A DNA stretch of 64,000 nt from the NCBI GenBank assembly GCA_949358305.1, contig OX442314.1:36367211-36431210 (forward strand), given 5' to 3'. Made by a program: the position numbers and the translations under genes. Below, one piece after another: positions 1-10,879 of the stretch; the stretch's first letter is position 1, and every line of letters begins with the position of its first letter. This DNA comes from Strigamia acuminata. Lineage: Eukaryota > Arthropoda > Chilopoda > Geophilomorpha > Linotaeniidae. The notes beneath the pieces were generated by a model. That model was given only the letters and a program-made list of their open reading frames with translations. It did not search any database and was not told where the DNA came from.

Positions 1-612
1 AATGACACCCTTTCCGCCGTTGTGCTGCCGCCATCGGGGCCGCGTGCAGAGCCGGTAACGTGCAACCGTTGGTAGGACGGTTGCGTGCCGTAATGAAGGT
101 ACCGCGAAATCTCCTGAAACCTCTTGTGTGTCATGGCTCGCCCAACGGCCGGTGCACCGAGATCGCCGACGTTGCTGCTCGACCAGTAGTGTCGCAATTC
201 GGGTTGTTTGTTGTAGCCGGCCAAGACGTGGATCCCTAGATATACATAAAACTCATCGAGCGTTAGAGGGCGGACCCGCGCGCGCGCCCTTGTCGCTGTC
301 CCTCTCGGTTGTGGCGGGTGTTGCGATCGAGACGGAAGTCGGGGCTGTCGCCCGGCGGCCAGCTCGGCTGCCCTTCTGTCGGCCGCGGTGATACACACTC
401 TCAAAACACTGCGTTGTGGTCCGGGTGCTCCAGCGCCACTACCGCAAGCCACGGCGACCAACGTTCTTTGTCTAGTTCTCGGACCTCGTGGTCGTTGCAT
501 CGAACGCGTCTAAAACGAAAAACATGTATATTATACGAACAATCAACCAAAAGCGCGTCTGAGAACCCCCGTGAACGACGTGTGCAACGTGTGCGTCAAC
601 TTTTCCCAACAC
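1..612. other. Unassigned GC-rich flank, no gene recognised
   Basis: The stretch is rich in CpG and has several overlapping short open frames on both strands, none with a recognisable domain or consistent splice sites. It may belong to a gene that starts or ends outside the window. Nothing further can be supported here. Confidence 0.4.
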
Positions 613-868
613 CTGTACTCGCGTTCTTCCCACTTCTTTCTCCTGCTTCGCCTCTCTCCGAATGGCCCGGTTCGTCGCCGTCACGGTGAAGCGGGCCGCC
701 TCGCCGAAGAGTTCCTCGAAATAGTCGAATTCCGAGCTGGTAGCCACGCATCGGCCGCGATAGCCGGGTGTTTCGCCGTCGAATCCGACGTCCTGTCGGT
801 ACCGCGTCGTCGTGGCGGCCCATACGCGCGTGTCGTTGGGCGTTTTTGGAAAACCGTCCGTCATGGAC
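613..868 (-). CDS. Possible internal exon of an unrecognised minus-strand gene
   Basis: On the minus strand this block follows a pyrimidine-rich acceptor (TTTTGCCTAG at 878-869) and ends at CAG|GTGTTG. It stays open in a frame that includes a methionine at 864. The peptide is charged, with Phe/Tyr-Phe-Glu-Glu-Leu-Phe in the middle and a Lys/Glu-rich end. I do not recognise the family and cannot place neighbouring exons: downstream lies the window edge, and upstream is an (AAAAC)n/(AAAGT)n tract at 870-945. A second frame is also open across the block, so the coding frame is uncertain. Confidence 0.25.
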
Positions 869-869
869 C

Positions 870-1950
870 TAGGCAAAACAAAACAAAACAAAAAAACAAA
901 AAATAAAACAAAAAAAAAGTAAAGTAAAGTAAAGTAAAGTAAGTACGGACGAACGAGAAAATTTTGCAGTGGAAATAGCGCGGGTGGCTATTTGCATTGG
1001 TATTTCAGGGAAAATAGGATGCAGGATATTCCCACGATATGTATATGCATTATTGCGACAACATTTGGTGCACCTTTCTTCGCGATTTACCAGAGTCGGT
1101 CGAGTAGATCTTTTAACAAACCTCCGAGAAGGGTTGGACACGGGTATCTGATAATAGGGGGTTCGGGTTTGCAAATAACGCGCGGTCATTAAATGGCGCG
1201 CGGGTTGGTGCGCGTGTGCAGCGCGGATGAACGTGATCGTTGTCACGTGCTGGGAACGTGATTAAAGGGGAAGCAATGGCACACGTGTTATCCTCCCTTC
1301 CCCCTTGAAATACCGATGCGTTTTAAATTTCATCACGGGTTTAAATGGTAAATGATGCCAATCTTCATTTAAATTTAGAGTAAAATACAAATTATGTTAG
1401 CTTTTGAATGCAACTGGTGAAAATATCTACCCACGCTATTTTCGTCAAATATTTCTCTCGAAATATCTGTGGGAGCAAGATGGTGACAATTACACCGCTT
1501 GTGGTTCCCGTCTGTGTCCGTCCGCGAACATGGCGCTCGCTCGTCGACATACCTGCTTAATTCGATGGATAGGCCGGTTGATAGACCGGTTGATTCAATT
1601 TTCTTCCTCTTTTTCTCGCTGGAAAAGTACTTGGCAGTTGACCAACTACTCGCTGCCACGCCGTCGTCGTGCAGAACGCGTGTAGGATGAACCGAGGGAT
1701 GATGGGAAACCACAGGGCTTTCACAAGGCTCGCGCGGTCGAGAGGCGAGTATGGAAATCGGACGCGCGTGTATATAATCAACCGCGCGTGCGTGTGCAAT
1801 TTTACACAACAACAATTTATGTGCTGAAAATTTTGTTAAACGCATGGATAAATAAATAAACGAAAGAAAAACAATGCGAAACGGGGTGCGTGTTTGTTTA
1901 TTCGAAACCACAAATGAAAAATAAAAAATAGAAAAGAAAATCTGACAAAC
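870..1950. other. Intergenic, AT-rich with simple repeats at 870-945
   Basis: An (AAAAC)n run passes into an (AAAGT)n run at its left end. The rest holds short open frames on both strands without domains or splice support. No gene or mobile element is recognised. Confidence 0.45.
1897..1902 (-). promoter_or_regulatory. Probable polyadenylation signal of the 1960-5519 gene
   Basis: The minus strand reads AATAAA about 58 bases past the stop codon at 1960. That is a normal distance for 3' end formation of the upstream nine-exon gene. Confidence 0.5.
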
Positions 1951-1959
1951 TGTGCCGTT

Positions 1960-4900
1960 TCACGGACTGGCACGCGTGTCTTTCAAATCGTCAACAAAAT
2001 ACCGCGGGCGATCCACATTAGCCAGGAAAAAGTCTGCGTGGTCCCGGTCGATGTCCTCGATCTTAGAGATCAATCGGGTCAGAAATTCGGGAATTGCGAC
2101 CGCTGTCATGAATGTTTCAATTCCGTCTGGTCCCCACGTCTGCGCATACTGTGTTTTTATGGGCAGCTCCGTCCTTATTTTCTTTATAATAGAATGAGCA
2201 AAACGTTTGCACTGAAATGTAAATGAGCAAAATTCAATCGAACGAAAGCAAAGAACGAACAAACAAACAAACAAACAAACAAACAAACAAACAAAAACAT
2301 ATAAAAATAATAAAAAATCTATAGTCTGTACCAGTTCTTCGTCTTGGATCAGTAAATCGTGTCGGTTGGTCGACATGGACGATCGCTTCGGGGCACCTTT
2401 GTCAAAGAGGTTCATCCGCCAACTTTTAACCTTTCCATTGAGTACGTCTGCGACGTGTTGGAAGCAGATGTTGAAGTGTTTGGTGAGATTTTGCTCAATC
2501 GAGTAAGTGGAGTACCTGTGTAAAATAATGAACAAGCGAATTAGACTACGGTGTGGTCAAAAAAATTATAGTTAATTACAGAATAAAATGAAAGAAAACA
2601 CTCACCGCAGTTTCGTGATAGGAGCGGGACGAATTTTACGACAACCGCTACAAAAGAACTTGGTGTAGCTTTTCCGGTTGGTCCATGTCCGCCCCACACA
2701 TTCTTCGTGTACCGAAGAGGAACACGATTTGCAACTCAGTCGCGGACTAGTCGACTCCGCGCAGTAAACACTGTCGCATTTGCTTCCCGTGATGTCTCGT
2801 TTCTCGCGATACAAGGCTGTCTGAAATTTCAGTCAAACACGAACCACCAAATTAATGAGAGCAGCGGAAAGGATCCCTTTCCTTTACCTTGAACGGATCC
2901 GGTTTGTCATTGTCCGGCGACGACGACGACGACGACGATGGCGACGACTTTGTAGTGGGAGTCGGCCCGCGTCCACGTATTTGTTTAGCCTCACGTTCGC
3001 GTTTGCTCTTCGCAATGCTAGCGATTAGACCGCAATCGCGCTTCATCCCGCGTCCAGGAGCGGTGCCGCGACCATGTCCGACGCGACCGCCGTCGTTTCC
3101 ACCGTTTCCATCGCCTTCGCCTTCGCCTTCGTCTTCGTCTTCGCCTTCGTCTTCGTCGTCTTCGATGTCGCTACTGTCATCGTCGTCGGGTCGTGTCTTC
3201 CCGAACAAAAACTCTAGGGCCCGAGCTTGTCGATTCAAATCGATGGGTTGCTGAAATAAAACAAACAAACAAACAGACGGACAATCGATCAGTCTAGTTG
3301 CCCGGGCAGGTCCTTGGGGCGAGACACTCACGTTCTTCTCCCATTGCGTGTATCCTTCTCGCAACAACTTCATGGTCTTTGGTGTTACCACGATTGCCTA
3401 GAGAGAGAAAATGTCAATGACAAATAAACCGAATTGTTTTTCCCTCACCTCGTCACCCTTCTTCTTCTTCTCGTTCCCTTGCTGTTGTCGAGCACCACTG
3501 TGGTGGGGAGGGGTATCACCTCCTCTCTTCGTGCCCTTCCCACTTAGCTTCAGAAATGTGGGCAGTACGTCGAATCTGTGTGTCTCTCGCAAATGATATT
3601 GCATATTTTCTGATCGTGTGTTGCATAAAGGACAGTCGTCCGCCTTCTTCCTCGTTAACATCAGTGCCTGTTGAAGAAGAGATGAACGATTGAGATGATC
3701 ACATCAATGAAAATGGGGGAAAAAAAAAAAAAAAAAAATAAATTAAAAAAAAAAATAAATAAATAAATAAATAAATTAAATTAATAAATAAGTAAATAAA
3801 CAAACAAATAAATAAAGAAATACAGTGTAAGCTATGTAGCCCGGATGTAGGATGGGGCCCAGAAATGTGTCCAGTCCAGGCGATGTTCGTTCTGTAGGGT
3901 GTGTACACCTTTTTTTATTTATTTATTTTTTTTTATTTTAGTGTTTTTGTTTTTGTTTTTTTTTCTAATTTATTTCATTGGAAAATCGACATTTTTTATT
4001 TTTGTCCGAACCACACGGTAATTTTTTCCTTATATGGGATGCACCGCTTTGCCCGGAATTCGGAAAGGGAAGTCGTCCAAACCAAAGAGTAAATCTAGCA
4101 TCGCTCCTTATTGGTTGGGCCCGGGCCCGGACAAAATTGTCCGGACCACGTAGTTGTCCGGACGGTGTTATGTCCGAGCTACGCAGCTTACATTGTAAAT
4201 AAAGGCGAACAAACGAATCGCGCGCGTACGCGCTAGGAAATACCCGACAAAAGTTCTCAAAGTTGCCAACGTGATTGCGCAACAACTCCCTGGCCGGTTT
4301 GATTTTTCCAACGTTGTGCATATGCCGCCAGTGATTACATATGTCGGCTTTGGGGCCCTTCGGGACTTTGTTTGAGTCGGGACACAACCAACACACCCCA
4401 TTTCTCGTATCGATGACAGGTTTGTCCTAAACGAGAAAGATGATTGAACGAACAAACGAACGAACGAATGAGCTGATTGATTGTCGTCGTTGTTACCTTA
4501 AGGTGGTCGTAGGACGACCAAATAGCCTGTTGCGACGCACTAGTGGTCACGCGTTGCGATGTACTTGCGGTCATGTGTTGCGATGTACTGGCGGTCGTGA
4601 GTCTTTCTTCGATTACACTCAACCTTTGATTAAGGGTGCGTAATTCTTCCGCAATTTGTGTGTATTTAGTCCCACGTCCCTCTTCTTGCTGGTACAAGAA
4701 ATCTACGCGTGTTTTTAGAACCGTTACATCCTCTGTTCTCGGCATCGTCGACGTGAGTCTGCCGTCATCGAGTCTAGTGGGGGGGGGGGGGGGGGGGGGG
4801 ATAAAAAAATAAATAAACGATTAAATAGAATAACAAATAAATCATCGCGAGTTACTAGCATCGAGCGCCAAAAAAAAAAAAAAAAAACGGATCGCAATTC

Positions 4901-5519
4901 GCACGCTTTGAGCCGCGCGTTATATGCGCGCGCTATAGATGTAAACCGCGCGATAACTTCTTCGGTGCGATTCAAATCAAACAATTTGCGTTTCTACTCA
5001 CCGTTCTTGTTTTTCTTGTAGTTTGTCTGCATCGGGTGCCTCGTTGTCCTCGAATAAAATAAGACTTTTGTTCAGATTCGCCCACTCGTCATCTTCTCTT
5101 GTCAAAATTTTCGTTGCCTCGGCTTCATCATTTTTGGTTGTGGTTTTCTCCAATTTGTCGCCCACTTCCATCAAAATTTGCACCTTCTCGGCACCATTCT
5201 CCGTCGAGGATCTTATCGTCTCGTCGTCCTTTTTCGTCAAAACGCGCGTCTTCTTGACGCTTTTTTTCGTCCGATTTTTCCGGGCATCTTCGTCGTTGCT
5301 TCTTCTTTGTGTTCTCGTTTCGGAATCGCTGTCGTCGTCATCTCTGTGCTGGATATCCATCTCGTCGACCAACTGGCTATCCGAGTACACCGACACCTGA
5401 CTATCTATCGGTTGACCATCTATATCCGATCTCTGGCTGTCGGTCGTATTCCATTTCTTCGTTCCCTTTAACTTCTTCCTCGCTACCTTCTGGTTTTTTT
5501 TCTTTTTCTGTTTCTCCAT
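1960..5519 (-). CDS. Nine-exon gene for an unrecognised zinc-finger protein (~737 aa)
   Basis: Exons in transcript order: 5519-5002, 4773-4497, 4426-4244, 3667-3449, 3397-3332, 3250-2888, 2820-2606, 2515-2332, 2148-1960. Every junction has GT/AG ends, phases match at each (2,0,0,0,0,0,2,0), and the exons sum to 738 codons, so the model is well supported although I do not recognise the family. The N-terminus is very Lys-rich (from MEKQKKKK) and then acidic. Exon 2 is a predicted coiled coil followed by Ser/Thr/Gln repeats. Exon 3 has a Cys-x2-Cys motif (CWLC) with a His cluster (HWRHMH). Exon 4 has a clean C2H2-like finger (CPLC, then H-x4-H). Exon 6 is Asp/Glu-rich, then Gly/Arg and Ser-rich. 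Exon 7 has a PHD-like Cys/His array (CKSC, H-x2-C, CSGC). A chromatin or nucleic-acid role is inference. A 5' untranslated exon further upstream (donor near 5936) is possible. The least certain junction is the end of exon 3. Confidence 0.75.
2238..2294. repeat. (AAAC)n microsatellite in intron 8
   Basis: About ten tandem ACAA/AACA tetramers occupy most of the short intron between the last two exons of the 1960-5519 gene. Confidence 0.85.
3716..3822. repeat. Poly-A and (AAAT)n/(AAAC)n low-complexity tract in intron 3
   Basis: A run of about 19 A residues is followed by AAAT and AAAC tetramers. A T-rich counterpart lies at 3908-3970 in the same intron. Together they make up a large part of this intron. 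Confidence 0.8.
4780..4882. repeat. Poly-G run and poly-A run in intron 1
   Basis: About 20 consecutive G at 4780-4800 and 17 A at 4869-4886 sit in the intron between exons 1 and 2 of the zinc-finger gene. On the transcribed strand the poly-G is a C-rich tract directly before the acceptor, so it may act as its polypyrimidine tract. Confidence 0.7.
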
Positions 5520-5591
5520 TTTTTTTCCAGTCCGCACACCTGTACAGAAATTCACATTTCGTCAATAAGCGTATGCGCGTATCTCTCTCTT

Positions 5592-5672
5592 TCTATTACT
5601 ATTATTATTATTATTACTATTATTATCACTATTATTGCTTTTACAGGTATTAATTATTATTATTATTATTAT
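5592..5672. repeat. (ATT)n microsatellite
   Basis: Two blocks of tandem ATT/TAT trinucleotides are separated by a short unique stretch. They lie just upstream (minus strand) of exon 1 of the zinc-finger gene. Confidence 0.85.
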
Positions 5673-5823
5673 TGTTATTGTCAAGTGAATAAATGAGCGA
5701 ACAAATCGGTAAACAATGGCGGTTATTGTGTTACAATACGGGGTTTCCCCGCCCGTGCTCGCATCGTGTTTTCACTCGTTTATCCCCGACCGCCTGTTTA
5801 GTCGTTTGTTTGTTTCCCTGTCT

Positions 5824-5892
5824 ATCCATCTATCTATCTATCTATCTATCTATCTGTCAGTCAGTCAGTCAGTCAGTCAGTCAGTCAGTCGG
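5824..5892. repeat. Compound (CTAT)n(CAGT)n microsatellite
   Basis: Seven CTAT units change abruptly into eight GTCA units, a classic compound tetranucleotide array. Confidence 0.9.
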
Positions 5893-5936
5893 CTAAATTA
5901 AAATATGGTGGTCGGGGAAACCGACTATTTTCTCAC

Positions 5937-7035
5937 CTTGCAGATAAAACGCTCGAACGTATCGATACACACGCGTGTTTCACGAAATGGAGTGTGGCGC
6001 AATAGATAAAAATCTTTCTTCCTTTTTTTGTTGCGCGTCGTGATACCTTGACGTAACTGCGACAACGTGAATAGGTGGGGGGAGGGATTTTGGTACTGTA
6101 AGTAGTGCGAGTGTCTATTTTCAAACAAACGAGCGAGTGGAGAGACGATTCACGCATTCACTCGACCGCCCGCCCGTGCGCGTGCGTACATTACATTAGC
6201 ATGTGCACACGCGCACGGGCGGGAGACCCCGTGCATCGCCATCACTTTTTAATTTTTAACAAGCATGCGAGGTGGTCTTCATTGCGTTGTGTGAGTTTTC
6301 TGGACCAAACTCGACGTGTGTAATTGACCAATTTGTTTTATTTTCACACAACGAACAGACGAATGAAGAAACAAACAAAGAAAGAAGCGGCATTCATTTA
6401 ACACATACTTTGTCATTGTTTTGGCATTTTTGGCACGTCGAGACAGACTTAATCACGCCGTGCAGTTTCAAACTCTGTTTGGTTTTGTTTGGTTTGGGTT
6501 TTTCTTCCCCCCCCCCCCCCCCCCTCTCCCCTACGTTTTATTTGCATCTACAAGTATTTGCTTCTCATTAAATTACGTTTATTCATTTTCTCTTTCTTTC
6601 CAAATGGGTAAACAGAAGACCTCGGCTAGACGCGTGTACCCGGCGCGTTGTTACTACGCGCGCGACCGAAGTGACTGGCCCAGCGTCTTGACCAATTATT
6701 AATTCAAATGTTAATTTTTTATTTCGCTCTTCTTCTACCAACTGTCTTGCGCCGAGACCGCCGGTGTAGAGGCAGTGGCATCGCGCGCGGATTTGGTCGG
6801 ACAGGATTGTCGCGGCCATCCGCTTCGCGTTTATGTTGGAGGACCTAAACTCGTTTTTGGACGATTGCCTTGGCGGTCGGTATGGTGGCGGAATCGACCA
6901 CGGTGGCGGAATCGACCACGGTGGCGTGCAGGGAGATGGAGATGGAGGAGCCCCGAAACCATCCGAGAAGCTTTGCGTGCAGTGGCGGCGGCCACCTCGG
7001 TGGCCACCGCAATCGAATGCGTCGTTGGATTTGTC
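5937..7035 (-). other. Region with possible minus-strand exons, unassigned
   Basis: A good minus-strand donor (TGCAAG|GTGAGA) ends an open frame at 5937, and a second open frame of about 150 codons covers 6583-7035. The latter contains a Pro/Trp repeat (WSIPPP twice) followed by a Cys-His-Cys stretch and a Lys/Arg-rich end. The first block does not join exon 1 of the zinc-finger gene in phase (phase 0 or 2 into phase 1), so it could be an untranslated exon or a separate gene. A poly-C run lies at 6508-6525. No family is recognised. Confidence 0.25.
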
Positions 7036-7199
7036 AATTTTTTTCTATTTTCATTCCAATTTTTACTCCAATTTTTTTATTCAATTTCTATTACAATTTT
7101 CATTCGATTTTTATTCAATTTTTGTTTCAATCTTTATTCAATTTTTATTCAGATTTTCTCTCTAATTTTCGATTTGTTTTGTTTGTCTGTTTTGTTAAA

Positions 7200-8127
7200 T
7201 AGAAAAATAAAATAAAATAAACAAATCTTTGGATTTTTTATGTGGGCGTGTTTGAGTGGCGGTGGAGAAAATGGGATTATCTAGACCAAAAGAGAGAACA
7301 ACGTGAGCACCCTGTTTGGTTACGTAATTGCTAGGGGCCACGCACATTCCAAGAAGGAGGGTAATAAAGAAAGGTCGTGTAAAGGCGATAAAAAAGGTAG
7401 ACGTTTTGTTCCGCAACATCGCCCAAACGATAGAATAAACAAGCGGACGGATGGGCAGGGAGAAGAAAAGCACGCGCGCGATCAAACGCGGTGGGTAAAA
7501 TGTCAGTTGATTCTATTAGTCAGTCCTGGTCGAGGAGCATGCTGTCTTTAACGATTGAATCGAGGATGGCACAAAGGAGATTCCGTACCTTGTGTGAGAC
7601 AAGGTCTCCCATTGAAATCTGAAAATTTAAATCTGCAGTGGTGCGCCCCTGTCGGTTGAGCGAACGATTGAGACGAGTGGTCGAGGTTATCCGCAGCAGC
7701 CAACTATTGTTTATTTTTTAACACACATCCATGTCTGCCCCTATTCATTGCGACGCGTCTAACCGACACATTTGGTTGGCCGGTGACTGCGCAACGCAGC
7801 GAGTCTGGGACATGAGACCAGACAGACACCGAAACCCTCCGGATCCCCGCGAAGGTCCGAAACGAACGGTTTGGAAGTGCTCGTGAATCTGGCGAACGCG
7901 GTGATATGAATTCGCGTCATTTAGGACGATGCGACGCGCACCGAGAGATGAAATTTAAATCGTAAACCGATCGAAACGTTTACGATCTTCGTTTCACACA
8001 ACACCTAATACGACAATGCAATTAATGGTTGGAGTACACGATGTGAAATTAATTTCACGAATCGGGGAATCAATTTCTATTTTCTTCTCTCTACGTATCA
8101 TTTTTATCCTGTAGTCTTTGTGCGTCT
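7200..8127. other. Intergenic, nothing recognised
   Basis: Only short overlapping open frames and AT-rich stretches are seen. No RNA gene, repeat array or mobile element is recognised. Confidence 0.4.
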
Positions 8128-8357
8128 TTTCGTTTTTTCCTTGAAATCAGGTTTTCGTGAAACCTGATCCTGGGGTTATCCATGCGTCACATCCGCCTGG
8201 TAGGTTATTTTTTCCTCGAAATCAGGTTTTCGTGAAACCTGACCCTGGGGTTATCCACGCGTCACATCTGACCGGTATGTTGTTTTTTTCTTCGAAATCA
8301 GGTTTTCGTGAAACTTGATCCTGGGGTTATTCACGCGTCACATCCGCCCGGTAGGTT
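8128..8357. repeat. Three tandem copies of a ~75-bp hairpin-bearing repeat
   Basis: The motif GAAATCAGGTTTTCGTGAAA occurs at about 8142, 8218 and 8295. Each time a GATC/ACCCTGGGGTTAT block and CGCGTCACATC follow. Copies are nearly identical. Inside each unit ATCAGGTTT pairs with AAACCTGAT across a four-base loop, giving a strong hairpin. Confidence 0.85.
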
Positions 8358-9075
8358 CACGACGCGCGATCACGAGATAATATTGTTTGCCGACGCGCGC
8401 ATCATATTCGAGCGTGCGTGTAGCCCGTTCCCCGCGATCACATTGCGACGCAAAGTCGTCCACGACTCCAATGTGCATCCGCGCGTGGTCGCGCTGCAAT
8501 ACGGAATGCGCTCACGACTCCAATGCACGGTTTTTGGGCGTTTATTAAACATTTTTTGACGTTATTACGTGTGATCGCGCGTATATTTTGTTGACGAGAA
8601 AGAAAAAAAAAAATTCCTCAAAAGCCGGACCAAGGTTTCGATACAGTACGCTAATTTATCTTTTATTTTTGCAATGTGTGCGCGTCCAATACAAGCATAA
8701 AACTAGCGCGAGAATACCGCGATGGACGACCGATCGCAACTGCCGTTCCGCATGGCGTTTGTCCATCTCCCGACCTGAAAGGAGAGAAAAATAGAACGCC
8801 AATTCGGTCTCAGTCCTGCCAACGGGACCCGACAGTCAGTGGCTAAAAAGCACACCAGACAACAGGTGATACACGAAATCAACGACAGGTGTCCCAAACT
8901 TTTCACACAATCATGATTGTTCCACAAAGCCGAACCGAACACGACAAATAATTTAACAAACAAACAGTAATAACAACGATGTTAAACCACTTGTTTGATG
9001 ATGAAATTGTACGACAACTACTATTTATTTATTTAATTAAAACATAACAACACACGAAAGAAGAAATAAAGAAAA
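8358..9075. other. Intergenic, nothing recognised
   Basis: No gene with splice or domain support is seen. A minus-strand AATAAA near 9022 could be the polyadenylation signal of the 9186-10621 gene. Confidence 0.4.
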
Positions 9076-9082
9076 AGAAAAA

Positions 9083-9169
9083 AATAAAATAAAATTAAAT
9101 AAAATAAAATAAAATAAAATAAAATAAAATAAAATAAAATAAAATAAAATAAAATAAAATAAAATAAAA
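9083..9169. repeat. (AAAAT)n pentanucleotide microsatellite
   Basis: At least sixteen tandem AAAAT units run up to the stop codon of the neighbouring minus-strand gene, so they lie in its 3' untranslated region. Confidence 0.9.
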
Positions 9170-9185
9170 AATTCGAATGATCTGT

Positions 9186-10621
9186 CTAGTCGACATTGTC
9201 ATCGTCATCATCTTCACCATCGTCACTATCACCATCGTCACTATCACCATCGTCACTATCAACATCGTCACCGTCGTCGTCATCATCAATTACCCTCTGA
9301 AAAGAAAGAAAAAATAAGAGAAACAATCAAAAAAGGTGGATGCGCACCAAACATGTTTACCGGTTGGCAGACCCGTTGCTGAAACTTGTACAGCGATTCG
9401 ACAGACTTGATCGAAGTCAACGCCATCAAATCGACACACTGAAAATTATCAAACAAAAATGAATGTACATGAAAGGTCGAAAAGTGGTCGCGCGCGTCAT
9501 CGTGCGTTTTATTCTTACCTTGCCAGACAATTTCTTTAACACGGATTCGACCGTGTCCGCCGCAATAGACGATAAAAGAATGCCACCATCGCGCGTTTTC
9601 TCGGCGACCGGTTCGACATCATCCCGCTCCCGCTGCTCCCGTTCCCCTGATCTCGCCTCCGCCACCTCCACTTCACCCATAGCCACTTCAACTTCCGCTT
9701 CCACTCCATCCACGTCCACCTCTCTATCCTCCTCAGTTATCTCCACCTCCACTTCCATATCATACACATCTGTATCGACCCAGTCCAGGTCGCTTTCCAT
9801 CCGCTTCAACTTCTTCTCCATTGATCTCAACCGACCTATCATCTCCTTCCTGCCACGCCACCTCCAACCCATGTACTCTTCGATCCTCTCAATTCGTTTG
9901 GTTGTCCCCGTGAATCTCTTTGCTAGAGTCCACGCGATCTGCCTGGCTTTTTTCACCGCCCCCGCCACCGTCTTTTTCTCGCGCTGCGGCGGTGGCAGCA
10001 GTGGCGACGCCTCTCCTCGACACGACTTGAAAGAGAGAAAAAAGACAAACGGATAAAAAAAAAAAAAAAAACAAAAAAAAAAAAAACGGATGAACAAATA
10101 AATAGATTGATGACAAATAAAGCAAACGAACGAATCAGTACCTCGTTAACTTGCGCCGGGTCTTCCATCTCTCCATCACCCACTAAACAAGCGCGTTTAG
10201 ATGGAATAGGATCCATTTTTGACGGCGTGTCGGTCAATGGCACAGCGGACGACAAATTCGATGTAGTCGTCGTTTCCTCTTCCCCATCCCCTCCAATCTC
10301 TCTGTTTTTCTCCGTAGCGACCTGTAAAAAAAGAAAAAAAAAAAAAAAAAAAAAAAAAAGTGAGGAAGATGGAGGTTATATAAATGAATAAAACCTGAAC
10401 AAAGGAAAACGAATGGGACGTAAACTCAGTTTCGATCTCTGTTAACGACGGACGAAACGTCCAATGGACGTTAGTCACACGCATCACCTCGCTCACTCGC
10501 TCACTCATTCACTCATTCGCTCACTCACTCACTCGGGACTGTACGTTTGACAAAAATTCGTGATAAAAATTACCCCAATTACATTAAAATCTTCTATCAA
10601 TTGTGGTACTAAGGCGTCCAT
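9186..10621 (-). CDS. Six-exon gene for an unrecognised acidic coiled-coil protein (~321 aa)
   Basis: Model exons: 10621-10574, 10436-10395, 10321-10142, 10025-9519, 9438-9361, 9296-9186. All are multiples of three and all junctions are phase 0, with GT/AG ends. The start is ATG at 10621. The second exon's acceptor is the least certain because a (TGAG)n tract lies in front of it. Exon 4 carries a Lys/Arg-rich helix and a heptad-like coiled coil (near RIERIEEYMG and EKKLKRMESDL), then long alternating Glu/Val stretches. The last exon is a tail of Asp and Gly/Ser-Asp repeats ending in DDDDNVD. No known domain is seen. Its intron style (poly-A/T and simple repeats) matches the gene at 1960-5519, so the two could belong to one lineage-specific family, but their sequences do not obviously align. 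Confidence 0.6.
10330..10360. repeat. Poly-A tract in intron 2 of the acidic coiled-coil gene
   Basis: About 22 uninterrupted A residues (T on the transcribed strand) precede the acceptor of exon 3. A similar tract at 10057-10085 precedes exon 4. Confidence 0.75.
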
Positions 10622-10879
10622 GATGTCGGGTGGTTAGTTCTGCATCCAGGAGGCATAGACAAGACCAATCACGACTCTGCTCATTGTTGGCCAATCAAAT
10701 CGCTTCGTACGATGGCGCCAAATTCGATTGTTGGACTGCTTTCTATCGTGTTTTAGAGATTTTTGAGAGAAATCTTACGACGAGAAAACTCTTCTCTTTT
10801 TTTTTCCATGGAAAGACACACGGGTTAACCACCAAAAATATTTATTTATTTATTTACGTGTGTTTTGTAGACGACGCGT

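Noticed and set aside
5937-6157. Coding exon upstream of exon 1 of the 1960-5519 gene
   Set aside because: The donor is good but neither open frame joins the next exon in phase without a stop. It may be untranslated.
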